From: Candidatus Aquidulcis sp.
Lineage (GTDB): Bacteria; Chloroflexota; Anaerolineae; UBA4142
Direction: 5' to 3'
Assembly (NCBI GenBank): GCA_020723345.1
Contig: DYJA01000036.1
Location: 24,141-57,879, forward strand
Length of the DNA: 33,739 bases
A program made the translations under genes and the position numbers. Positions 15,282-23,518 of the stretch are shown piece by piece (position 1 is the first letter of the stretch; each line of letters begins with the position of its first letter). Below the pieces are notes generated by a model that saw nothing but the letters and a program-made list of their open reading frames with translations, was not told the origin of the DNA and made no database searches.

Positions 15282-16514
15282 ATGAAAATCGCCCTCTACC
15301 ACAATCTCACCTCCGGCGGCAGCAAACGCGAGGCGTACGAATTCGCGCGGCAGTTCGTGCGGGATGGACATACCGTCGATCTCTATTGCTCTTCGATCGC
15401 GGACGAGCGTTTCCTCCCGCTCGACGGTATCGTCCACCGCCAGCACATTTTTGATCTGGTTTTGGTACCTGGGCTGGCGATCCGTTTTCCCGGACTCAGA
15501 CGCTATGCTGATTTGCTCGGACTGGCGGCGAATTTGCGACGGCTGCACCGCCTAGCACAGCAAGTCGCCGCCCAGATCGACGCGGAGGCGTACGATTTCG
15601 TTCTCGCGCACCATGACCGGATCGTTCAAACGCCGTATCTTTTTCGATATCTCAAAACGCGCGCGCTTTACTATTGCAACGAGCCGATGCGCGAATTCTA
15701 TGATCCGCCGATCCCGCGTCCCTATCAACAACCTCGCACTTTCATCGATCGCGTGCAGTGGAAATGGTACGCCCTCGCGCGTAGCATTGAACGGGCAGTG
15801 ATCCAAAACGAGGATCGCCAGAATATCCAGCGCGCGCCACAGTTGTTGACGAATTCATTCTTTGCGGCAGAATCGATTTACCGCGCCTACGACGTGCGAG
15901 CATCAGTCTCATATCTCGGCGTTGACACAGACAAATTCAAGCCCCTGGATCTCGAACGTCAAAACGCCGTGCTGTCAGTCGGCGCGGTCTCGCCGTTGAA
16001 AGGATACGATTTCCTGATTCGCGCGATTGGATTATTGCCAATCGACGCGCGTCCCCGATTGGTGATCGTCGGCAATACGGTGTCCACCGGCGAAGTCGCT
16101 TTCTTGCGGAAACTGGCAGAGGAAAATCAAGTCGCGCTCGAGATCCACGTTGACATACCGGAAGATGAACTCGTGCGATGGTACAACCAAGCGCGCGCGC
16201 TCGTCTACACGTCCGTCCTCGAACCATTCGGCTTTGCCCCGCTCGAAGCCATGGCTTGCGAAACACCGGTCGTCGCCGTGCGCGAAGGCGGTGTGCGCGA
16301 ATCTGTGGTGGACGGTGTGACCGGTCTTCTGACTCAACGTGATCCTTGCGCCTTTGCCGCGGCGCTCGAACGAATTCTGCGCGATGAAAAACTGGCTGCC
16401 GCGTTCGGCAAACAAGGACGCGTCGAGGTACTGCGTTTCTGGACGTGGGAACACGCCTACGCCCGATTGATGGAACACTTGCCAACACCCCAGCGCGCAA
16501 ATACTTGCTCCTAA
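15282..16514 (+). CDS. GT4-family glycosyltransferase
   Basis: The 410-residue GT-B enzyme has an N-terminal MKIALYHNLTSGGSKREAYE with the acceptor-domain glycine loop. Its donor domain starts near AVLSVGAVSPLKGYDFLIRA (229-248), and the full E-x7-E motif is at E314/E322 (LEPFGFAPLEAMACETPVV). GGVRESVVDGVTGLL is the usual tail of the nucleotide site. It starts at ATG 15282, 23 nt after the methyltransferase, and ends 2 nt before the next GT4 gene. Specificity is unknown; it probably adds one internal sugar of the repeat on the cytoplasmic face. Confidence 0.9.
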   Translation: MKIALYHNLTSGGSKREAYEFARQFVRDGHTVDLYCSSIADERFLPLDGIVHRQHIFDLVLVPGLAIRFPGLRRYADLLGLAANLRRLHRLAQQVAAQIDAEAYDFVLAHHDRIVQTPYLFRYLKTRALYYCNEPMREFYDPPIPRPYQQPRTFIDRVQWKWYALARSIERAVIQNEDRQNIQRAPQLLTNSFFAAESIYRAYDVRASVSYLGVDTDKFKPLDLERQNAVLSVGAVSPLKGYDFLIRAIGLLPIDARPRLVIVGNTVSTGEVAFLRKLAEENQVALEIHVDIPEDELVRWYNQARALVYTSVLEPFGFAPLEAMACETPVVAVREGGVRESVVDGVTGLLTQRDPCAFAAALERILRDEKLAAAFGKQGRVEVLRFWTWEHAYARLMEHLPTPQRANTCS

Positions 16515-16516
16515 CA

Positions 16517-17674
16517 ATGCTTCATCTACTCTATTTATCCTTCCTTGGCGGTGGGCTTGACACCAATGTGCGCGTACTTGCGCCCGAATTGGTCAAGGCA
16601 GGACACCGTGTTTCAGTTCTTTATCTACACCATCCTGGCGCGAAAATTCCTGCGCCAACCAATTCGGTGGATGGCTACACCGTCTATCATACGACCATCG
16701 GTAATTGGCATTATTACGCACACCGCGCGACCTTGGGACATACCAGTCTACCCAGTATTATCCGCACGCTCGAATACGCGCGCGCGTTGGGCAAAATCAT
16801 CGCGGAGATTCATGCGCGTCAACCACTTGATCTCGTTGAACTTCCAGAAATCTTTGTGATGCCGCGCTGGATGTCCGGCATCCCGTACGCAATGCGCCTT
16901 CATGCGTCGGCGTGGACATGCCGGCGTTTATGCGCGGACCCTTCGCCCTTCGCCGATTCGGTGGAAGCGTACTTGGAAGGGGTAACGCTTGAACGCGCGG
17001 CAGACATCAGCTCGCCTAGCCGCTTTATCGCGGACTATATTCGACAAGCGTGTCGCGTGGACAAACCCATCGAGATTATCCCATATCCGATTGCTGTAAC
17101 TCAATTCACCCCCGGCACAAAACAGATCGCTCCGCCGATCATTCTTTTCGTCGGCAGAGTGGAACGACGCAAGGGCGCGGATGTATTGATCCGCGCGCTC
17201 CCACGCGTGAAAGCAAAATATCCCAACTGCGAATTTGTCTTTGCCGGGACTGTCTGCGAAGATGTCAGAGATCAAGTCGCACCTGCGACTGGGCAAGCGC
17301 GGTTCCTGGGCACGTGCCCGCGTGAGCAGTTGATCGCGTGGTACCAGCGCGCGTCGATTTTCGTCGCGCCGGCGCTGTGGGATAATTCGCCGAACACAAT
17401 TTACGAAGCGATGGCGTGCGGCACCCCGGTCGTGGCAAGTCGCGCCGGGGGAATTCCGGAGTTGGTAGACGATGGCGTGACCGGAGTACTCGTCCCGCCG
17501 CGCGATGAGACCGCGCTCGTGGATGCGATCACGCAATTGTTGGACGACCCAAGTGAATGTGCGCGGATGGGAAAACGCGCGAGAGAAAAATCAGTAGAAC
17601 AATATTCAGTCGATAAGATCATGGCGCGCACGTTGGATTTCTACCAGAGGACACTTCAGCCGTCGACCTGCTGA
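16517..17674 (+). CDS. GT4-family glycosyltransferase
   Basis: The 385-residue GT-B enzyme begins at ATG 16517, two bases after the previous stop. An in-frame TTG at 16445 would overlap that gene by 70 nt and is rejected. The N-terminus MLHLLYLSFLGGGLDTNVRVL fits the acceptor domain. The donor domain has ILFVGRVERRKGADVLIRAL (209-228) and a D-x7-E variant of the acidic motif (D289/E297, LWDNSPNTIYEAMACGTPVV), with Asp replacing the first Glu. DNSPNTIYEAMA is a common subfamily form, so it is likely active. Donor and acceptor are unknown. Confidence 0.88.
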   Translation: MLHLLYLSFLGGGLDTNVRVLAPELVKAGHRVSVLYLHHPGAKIPAPTNSVDGYTVYHTTIGNWHYYAHRATLGHTSLPSIIRTLEYARALGKIIAEIHARQPLDLVELPEIFVMPRWMSGIPYAMRLHASAWTCRRLCADPSPFADSVEAYLEGVTLERAADISSPSRFIADYIRQACRVDKPIEIIPYPIAVTQFTPGTKQIAPPIILFVGRVERRKGADVLIRALPRVKAKYPNCEFVFAGTVCEDVRDQVAPATGQARFLGTCPREQLIAWYQRASIFVAPALWDNSPNTIYEAMACGTPVVASRAGGIPELVDDGVTGVLVPPRDETALVDAITQLLDDPSECARMGKRAREKSVEQYSVDKIMARTLDFYQRTLQPSTC

Positions 17675-17706
17675 TCCAGTGAACGCGCCTGGCAGGGGAA
17701 AACTCT

Positions 17707-18930
17707 ATGCACATCGTTCTCGCAAATCAATGGTTTCCTCCTGAAAGTGGCTGGGGCGGCGTTGCCATCTACAATTATGTGATGGCGCGCGCCTATCGCG
17801 AATTGGGGCACCAAGTCACCGTCATCGCTTCGCGCATTGCGCCCAACATGCCCGCCATCCAAGATGCCGAGGGCATTCAGGTACAACGCCTGCTTGTCCA
17901 GGATGCTTATCCGTGGCGGCGTCTACCGATCATCGGGCGCTACGTCCGACCGCTCCAGCAACTCCTGTACGCTTGGCGCGTCAACCAAGCCATTCGCCAA
18001 CTACACCACGCCCAACCGATCGATGTGATCGAATTCGCCGAGGTGAACGCCGAGGGCTATTTCTATGCGCGCGCGCCGCAAACGCCCGTCGTCGTGCGAT
18101 GTCACACGCCGACGTTTGTCTTGGCGCGCTATTATGATCCGTCGGAAATGCCGTATGACACGCGCATCATCTCGCAGTGCGAGAAAGATTTGATCCGACG
18201 CGCCCACGCGCTCACCACGCCGTCCCAAGATACGGCGCGCGTGATCGGAGAGGAATGTCAAGTGCCGTTGAATGACATCCGCGTGATTCCCAACGCGCTA
18301 AGCATCGATGGAGTCACGCGCAAATCGCGCGCGCGTTCTGACAAGACCGTCACGATTCTTTTCGTCGGGCGATTGGAACGCGCCAAAGGCGTGACTGTTT
18401 TGGCGGACGCGATTCCGCGCGTCGTCCGCGCCGTCCCACATGCCCGCTTCATCATCATCGGCGAAGATCGCCCAACCGCGCGCGGCACTTCTCAACGACT
18501 GGAATTGAGTCGCCGCTTGTCTGAATCGCGCACCTTGCCTGTTCGATTTCTCGGCATCGCGCCGCCAACGATATTGCGCGAGTGGTACGCGCGCGCCGAT
18601 CTTTGCGTGGTACCGTCGCTTCTATACGAGAGTTTCTCATATACGTGCGCCCAAGCGATGGCGGCGGGCAAACCGGTCGTCGCTTCGCGCATCGGCGGGA
18701 TTCCGGAAACCGTGGAAGATGGCGTCACTGGCGTGCTCGTCAAACCCGGCAGCGTCGATGAACTTGTCCAGGCGCTCGTCCATCTCGTCGGAAACGAGAA
18801 ATTGCGCAAACAGATGGGACGCAAAGGACGCGAAAAAGCGGAACGTGAGTTCAACGCGATGACAGTTGCGCAACAAACGCTCTCCATTTATGCGCGAGCC
18901 ATTGAAAAGTTCAAAGGGCAGCCCAGATAA
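17707..18930 (+). CDS. GT4-family glycosyltransferase with variant acidic motif
   Basis: The 407-residue GT-B enzyme starts at ATG 17707 with AGGGGA upstream. The N-terminus MHIVLANQWFPPESGWGGVA (1-20) and the donor domain opening ILFVGRLERAKGVTVLADAI (217-236) are typical. The acidic motif is unusual: E308 is followed eight residues later by Q316 (YESFSYTCAQAMAAGKPVV), so the second Glu of E-x7-E is Gln. GGIPETVEDGVTGVLV follows normally. The first Glu is usually the mechanistically more important, so activity may be kept with altered donor binding; this is uncertain. It overlaps the next gene only if an upstream start is used there. Confidence 0.86.
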   Translation: MHIVLANQWFPPESGWGGVAIYNYVMARAYRELGHQVTVIASRIAPNMPAIQDAEGIQVQRLLVQDAYPWRRLPIIGRYVRPLQQLLYAWRVNQAIRQLHHAQPIDVIEFAEVNAEGYFYARAPQTPVVVRCHTPTFVLARYYDPSEMPYDTRIISQCEKDLIRRAHALTTPSQDTARVIGEECQVPLNDIRVIPNALSIDGVTRKSRARSDKTVTILFVGRLERAKGVTVLADAIPRVVRAVPHARFIIIGEDRPTARGTSQRLELSRRLSESRTLPVRFLGIAPPTILREWYARADLCVVPSLLYESFSYTCAQAMAAGKPVVASRIGGIPETVEDGVTGVLVKPGSVDELVQALVHLVGNEKLRKQMGRKGREKAEREFNAMTVAQQTLSIYARAIEKFKGQPR

Positions 18931-18931
18931 C

Positions 18932-20089
18932 TTGAAAGTCTGGGTGGTTGCTTCTAGTTATCTCCCCAAGACCGGCGGGCTTGAACGCGTGTCTTCGGGT
19001 TTGGCGAAGGAATTGCAGCGGCGCGGTTACTCGGTCAAAGTACTGACGCAACGCCATCCCCGAACATTACCGGAGAACGAAGCGATCGAAGGAGTCAGCG
19101 TACAACGTCTGGTCTTTCTCATACCCCGGCTGCATTATCTGCGAAATGGTCGGCTGCTCCTTTTTTTCGCCAGTTTCATCTGGTTCCCGCTTACGCTCGT
19201 TCGGTTGCTGTGGCAGATCGCCAACGAGCAACCTCAAGTCGTGAATCTTCATTTTGTCGGCGCGCCTGCAATTTTCTTGTTGCTGATCCGAAACATTCTG
19301 CGCTTTCGGTTCGTCGTTTCTCTGCACGGCGATGATGTCGAAGGACTCGCGCGCGGAAATCGGTTTGATCGATGGATCTTCCGGGCAACGCTGCGGCAGG
19401 CGGACGTGGTCACCGCTTGCTCGCGTTATCTGCTCGATCAAGCGGAAGTGATTGAACCGAGCATCCGGCGCAAAGCCCAGGTCATTCATAATGGCATGGA
19501 AATTTTCCCGCTCGCGCCAATCGACCAAGCGCGCGATGTAATTTTAGCGGTCGGGCGAATGGTGTACAAAAAGGGCTTTGATGTTTTGCTGCGTGCGTTT
19601 GCCCAGTGCCGGAATATCGGGACGGCTACGCGCCTAACCTTGATCGGCGATGGTCCTGAACGGAACCGGCTCGAGTCGCTCGCGCGCGACCTGGGTTTGG
19701 AACACCGCGTAGAATTCGCCGGTCTACAAAATCAGGATCAAGTTAGAGACGCGATGCAAGCAAGTCGCCTCGTCGTAATTCCCTCGCGCCAAGAGCCGTT
19801 TGGCATGGTCGCGTTAGAAGCGATGGCAGTCGGCAAGCCCGTCGTTGCTACGCGTGCGGGCGGATTGCCAGAAATCTTGAAAGAGGCAGACGCTTTGCTG
19901 GTCGAGCCGGATCAACCGCACATGCTCGCGATGGCGATAGAGAATATGTGGCAACGCTTGAATGACAATACGGCATTGGGCTCGCGGAATCGTGAGATTG
20001 CCAGCCATTTTTCCGTCGAGCGGATGGTGGATCAATATGCCGCCACCTATATCGATCGCTCGCAAGCGCAGAAAGGGCAGAGCGACTAG
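18932..20089 (+). CDS. GT4-family glycosyltransferase (probable TTG start)
   Basis: The family N-terminus (M)KVWVVASSYLPKTGGLERVS begins at TTG 18932, one base after the upstream stop, giving 385 residues. AAAGGG lies 13 nt upstream, a long spacing. The first upstream ATG (18890) would add 14 residues unlike the family and overlap the previous gene by 41 nt, but it cannot be excluded. The donor domain has ILAVGRMVYKKGFDVLLRAF (204-223), GDGPERNRLE and a full E-x7-E (E288/E296, QEPFGMVALEAMAVGKPVV). A hydrophobic stretch (LLLFFASFIWFPLTLVRLLW, 75-94) in the N-terminal domain suggests membrane association. The sugar specificity is unknown. Confidence 0.86.
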   Translation: MKVWVVASSYLPKTGGLERVSSGLAKELQRRGYSVKVLTQRHPRTLPENEAIEGVSVQRLVFLIPRLHYLRNGRLLLFFASFIWFPLTLVRLLWQIANEQPQVVNLHFVGAPAIFLLLIRNILRFRFVVSLHGDDVEGLARGNRFDRWIFRATLRQADVVTACSRYLLDQAEVIEPSIRRKAQVIHNGMEIFPLAPIDQARDVILAVGRMVYKKGFDVLLRAFAQCRNIGTATRLTLIGDGPERNRLESLARDLGLEHRVEFAGLQNQDQVRDAMQASRLVVIPSRQEPFGMVALEAMAVGKPVVATRAGGLPEILKEADALLVEPDQPHMLAMAIENMWQRLNDNTALGSRNREIASHFSVERMVDQYAATYIDRSQAQKGQSD

Positions 20090-20914
20090 GTGGACGAGAT
20101 TGCAGCGCCGAGTCTCAGCGGAGAAGCGTGGCGATCATATTATCAGAGCGACGAATTATCGTGGTGCGCGCCCAATCGCATCGCGCCGGAATATTTCGCG
20201 CGCTTCGCCCAATCGGATTGGATCGGCAAAATGCTCCGCTATACGCGCGTGCAGCCGGGTCCGGCGACGCGCGTTTTGGAAGCGGGCTGCGGTACGGCGA
20301 TGTACGGCTTGACGCTGGCGCGACTCGGTTTCACAGTCGATGCGTTCGACTACAACGAAGAGGCGCTTATCTTTGCGCGCAAGTTGTACGCCAAAGTCGC
20401 GCCGAACGCCGATCTGCCGATTCGGCTTTACTGCGGAAATCTTCTGAACATCGATTCTAAATCCGGCGCGTACGATCTCGTCTTCAATCAAGCCGTGCTC
20501 GAATATTTCACCGAACCTGACGAACGCGCGCGTGTGCTAGCCGAGATGGCGCGCGTGGCAAAGCCCGGCGGTTGGATCGCCTTGATCGTGCAGCACACGG
20601 GACATCCTTTTCGTCGTTTTTGGGAACGCCTGGGATGGAGTGGCTACACCAATCAACCGGCGACGACGCGTCAAACTCCCGATGAATTGGAACACAAGTT
20701 GCGTCAACTTGGCTTGGTCAATGTCAACTCCGATGGATTGTATCCGTGGAAAGCATTTTTCTTTTATCCGGATTGGCATCGGCGCTGGAAATTGACGGAG
20801 AATCTAGTTTATCTCGTGGGACAAGCACTGCACCGCGGTGTCCCGCTGCCGCGCGCATGGCGTAAAAAACTCGGACTCCAATTCCTGGCGATTGGACAGA
20901 AACCTCCGGCGTAG
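20090..20914 (+). CDS. Class I SAM-dependent methyltransferase
   Basis: The 274-residue product starts at GTG 20090, immediately after the TAG of the preceding GT4 gene, so translation is probably coupled. SAM motif I is VLEAGCGTAMYGLTLA (62-77), the ribose-binding acidic residue is D87 in DAFDYNEEAL, and the motif IV-like segment is YDLVFNQAVLEYF. MARVAKPGGWIALIV follows as motif V/VI. This is the Methyltransf_11-type fold, common in glycan loci for sugar O-methylation. The target is unknown. It is only distantly like the methyltransferase at 14359, so two different methylations are likely. Confidence 0.82.
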   Translation: MDEIAAPSLSGEAWRSYYQSDELSWCAPNRIAPEYFARFAQSDWIGKMLRYTRVQPGPATRVLEAGCGTAMYGLTLARLGFTVDAFDYNEEALIFARKLYAKVAPNADLPIRLYCGNLLNIDSKSGAYDLVFNQAVLEYFTEPDERARVLAEMARVAKPGGWIALIVQHTGHPFRRFWERLGWSGYTNQPATTRQTPDELEHKLRQLGLVNVNSDGLYPWKAFFFYPDWHRRWKLTENLVYLVGQALHRGVPLPRAWRKKLGLQFLAIGQKPPA

Positions 20915-20923
20915 CCGCAAGAT

Positions 20924-22033
20924 ATGAAAATTGCTTTTCTCCATTTCTGGACCTTCCGCCTGCGGCGCGGCGTCGAAACACTGGTCGTGAGTCTAGCCAA
21001 CGAATTGTCCAAGCGAAACCTGGATGTGAGTATTGTGACCGCGCGGCAAACGCAAACGCCCTTGATTACGCCGTCGCCTCAAGTTCGCGTCAAACAATTT
21101 CCGACTTTTCGCTATTATGAGTTTGTCACCATCGTCCCGTTTTACGCGTTCGATCTGCTGCGCGAACAGTACGACGTCGTCGTCACCTTCTTCGCCGATT
21201 TCGGCGAAGGCGCGGCGCTGCGCGCGGCATCATTGCGGAATCGTTCGCGCCTCTTCCTCTACCTGACCTTTCCGTACCACGGCGCGCCGCATCGCTACTC
21301 GGCGTACCGACAGTGGGGCTGGGACAAATCTGCCGCGCACATTCTGGCGGACGCCGAATTCACCGCGCGAGTGGGCGAAGAATTTTTCCATCGCCCGATT
21401 TCCGTTCTGCCGAGCGGAACCGACCCAAGGCGATTTTTCCCTAACGCCGAAAGACGCGCCGCGCTGCGCCGCGCGTTCGGCTTTGCCGATCACGATGTCG
21501 TGTTGCTCAATGTTGCCGCGCTCGAACGACGCAAGGGCGCGTGGCGCGTGATCGAAGCGCTGCCGCAACTGCGCGAACGCTGCCCCAATCTTCGCTACTT
21601 GATCTTGGGCGACGGCGACGAGCGCGCGAATTTGCAGCGTCGCGTCGAGGAACTGGGTCTGACGCGCAATGTGATCTTTGCCGGGACGACGACGGAGTTG
21701 CCCGCGTTCTACAATGCCGCCGATATTTTCGTGATGCTGCCGGACGCGGAAGCCGGTTCGATTGCGTGTCTGGAAGCGATGGCATCCGGTTTGCCGGTCG
21801 TGGTTTCCAACACCGGCGGTTTTGCCGAAGCGGTCAATTCACAGACAGGGCGGATCGCGGATCTCAATAACCCAGGAACAATTGTCGAGCAAATTGCCGA
21901 GTTAGCGCGCGATGAAGACTTGAGGCAAAATCTCGGCGCGGCAGGACGCCAAGTGGTGATCGAGAAATTTTCTTGGGAACGGATCGCGGACAAGTTTCTC
22001 AATCTGTGTCGGCAATCGGCTTACCATGAATAA
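20924..22033 (+). CDS. GT4-family glycosyltransferase
   Basis: The 369-residue GT-B enzyme (ATG 20924) begins MKIAFLHFWTFRLRRGVETL. The middle has VLPSGTDPRRFFP (161-173), the usual domain hinge. The donor domain has VVLLNVAALERRKGAWRVIEAL and LILGDGDERANLQRR, and a full E-x7-E at E276/E284 (AEAGSIACLEAMASGLPVV). The gene overlaps the following GT2 gene by 8 nt. Specificity cannot be read. Confidence 0.89.
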   Translation: MKIAFLHFWTFRLRRGVETLVVSLANELSKRNLDVSIVTARQTQTPLITPSPQVRVKQFPTFRYYEFVTIVPFYAFDLLREQYDVVVTFFADFGEGAALRAASLRNRSRLFLYLTFPYHGAPHRYSAYRQWGWDKSAAHILADAEFTARVGEEFFHRPISVLPSGTDPRRFFPNAERRAALRRAFGFADHDVVLLNVAALERRKGAWRVIEALPQLRERCPNLRYLILGDGDERANLQRRVEELGLTRNVIFAGTTTELPAFYNAADIFVMLPDAEAGSIACLEAMASGLPVVVSNTGGFAEAVNSQTGRIADLNNPGTIVEQIAELARDEDLRQNLGAAGRQVVIEKFSWERIADKFLNLCRQSAYHE

Positions 22034-22925
22034 AGGTTTCTCCGTCCTGATCTGCACCTATAACCGTCCGCAATTGCTTAGACAGTGCCTTGTCGCGCTC
22101 GTCGACAAAACTGTGGAAAAACCGGACGAGATCGTGATCGTGAACGGCGGCGACCAACAGGCAGATCGGGTGGCGCAGGAATTTGCCGGTCGATCTGGAA
22201 CCCAAGTGCAGTTGATCAAAACCGTGAACAGAAATCTTGCTGCCAGTCGGAATGTGGGCTTGCCGCATTGCTCCGGCGATCTGATCGCGATGACCGACGA
22301 TGACGCGCAAGTTTTTCCAGATTGGGTAACCCAAATGAAACGCGCACACCGCGAACATCCAGAAGCCGGCGCCATCGGCGGCGCGGTCATCGGGACAGAC
22401 ACGGAATCACTGATCGGCCGCTTGTCTGATCTGGTTACCTTTCCATCTTGGGGATCGCCGCGCTATGTTCGCACCTTGCCCGGGGTCAACATTTCGTACA
22501 AACGCCAAGTCGTCGAACGCGTCGGGCTTCAAGATGAGACGTTGTTTCGCGGGGAGGATGTGGATTGGAATTGGCGCGTGGGGCAACTCGGCGGCTCAAT
22601 CTATTTCGACCCCAGAATCCGTGTCTATCATCATCACCGCTCAACCTTGGGCGCATTCCTGCGTCAGCATTACATGTACGGGCGCGCCTATTATCTTGTC
22701 CGACGCAAGTGGGAGCAGATGTACTGTGTGTATCCTCATCACCTCCGGCGCCCCCAAGATGTTCTTAAGGCAATCAACTTTTTCGCCGCCATGTTCTACG
22801 AACCGCTACTCTATCTGCCGCGTCTGCAACGTCATGCCGATCGAGTGCTGGCATATCCTTTGTTGCTAGCAAACCAGATTGCGTGGCGCGGCGGAATGAT
22901 CAAAGAGAAACTTACCGCGCGATGA
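22026..22925 (+). CDS. GT2-family glycosyltransferase
   Basis: The 299-residue GT-A enzyme starts FSVLICTYNRPQLLRQCL (5-22), the nucleotide-binding opening of GT2. The metal-binding acidic cluster is DDD at 91-93 (MTDDDAQVFPDW). RGEDVDWNWRV provides the catalytic-base region (ED motif). The C-terminal part (FFAAMFYEPLLYLPRL and AYPLLLANQIAW) is hydrophobic and may attach it to the membrane. It overlaps the upstream gene by 8 nt and the downstream acetyltransferase by 4 nt (ATGA). It would add a sugar with inversion; donor unknown. Confidence 0.88.
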   Translation: MNKGFSVLICTYNRPQLLRQCLVALVDKTVEKPDEIVIVNGGDQQADRVAQEFAGRSGTQVQLIKTVNRNLAASRNVGLPHCSGDLIAMTDDDAQVFPDWVTQMKRAHREHPEAGAIGGAVIGTDTESLIGRLSDLVTFPSWGSPRYVRTLPGVNISYKRQVVERVGLQDETLFRGEDVDWNWRVGQLGGSIYFDPRIRVYHHHRSTLGAFLRQHYMYGRAYYLVRRKWEQMYCVYPHHLRRPQDVLKAINFFAAMFYEPLLYLPRLQRHADRVLAYPLLLANQIAWRGGMIKEKLTAR

Positions 22926-23518
22926 AACACTTTATTCGATTATTGTTTCGTGCGGTGATTGGGGTTGCCTATCGCGCCTATCGCGCCGAAGGCATCAACG
23001 CTTTGTTGTTGCTAATGCCCGCCAAATTGATCGCGCCCACCCTCCGCCAGTATGGCGCAACGATCGGCGAGCGCGCCGAAATTCATTCGCCGTTGATCAT
23101 TCACAACGCAAGCACGGAATCCGGGCAGCATTACGCGCACTTGAATATTGCCGACGATTGCTACTTTGGACGCGAGGTGTTTTTTGATTTAAAAGACGAA
23201 ATCCGCGTCGAAGAGCGCGTGACTGTGTCCATGCGCGCAATGTTCCTAACGCACACGGATGTCGGCAAAAGCCCGCTCGCAGCGACGATCCGTCCGCATC
23301 ATGCGCCGATCGTCGTACGGCGCGGCGCATACATCGGCGCCGGCGCGATCATCTTGCAAGGTGTCGAGATCGGCGCCGAAACAGTCGTAGGTGCTGGAGC
23401 CGTGGTGATCGAAAGTGTCCCTGCGCACTCTGTCGTCGTCGGGGTACCCGCGCGCGCTGCAAGAACGTTGCAAGCCGGCGTGGCGATTCCGGATATTGCC
23501 GGAGAGGCAAGTCGATGA
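22922..23518 (+). CDS. Hexapeptide-repeat O-acetyltransferase (WbbJ/NodL type)
   Basis: The 198-residue product has a short N-terminal helix pair, then left-handed beta-helix coils (IGERAEIHSPLIIHN, then IVVRRGAYIGAGAIILQG and IGAETVVGAGAVV). The catalytic-type histidine lies in FLTHTDVG (H111). GVPARAARTL is the normal C-terminal turn. The family acetylates sugar hydroxyls with acetyl-CoA in the cytosol. The ATG 22922 start overlaps the GT2 stop; the frame opens earlier at 22883, but that start would overlap by 43 nt. It ends overlapping the Wzy/ligase gene by 4 nt. Unlike the PglD-type enzyme at 10345, it has no Rossmann N-domain, so O-acetylation is the more likely role. Confidence 0.86.
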   Translation: MKHFIRLLFRAVIGVAYRAYRAEGINALLLLMPAKLIAPTLRQYGATIGERAEIHSPLIIHNASTESGQHYAHLNIADDCYFGREVFFDLKDEIRVEERVTVSMRAMFLTHTDVGKSPLAATIRPHHAPIVVRRGAYIGAGAIILQGVEIGAETVVGAGAVVIESVPAHSVVVGVPARAARTLQAGVAIPDIAGEASR

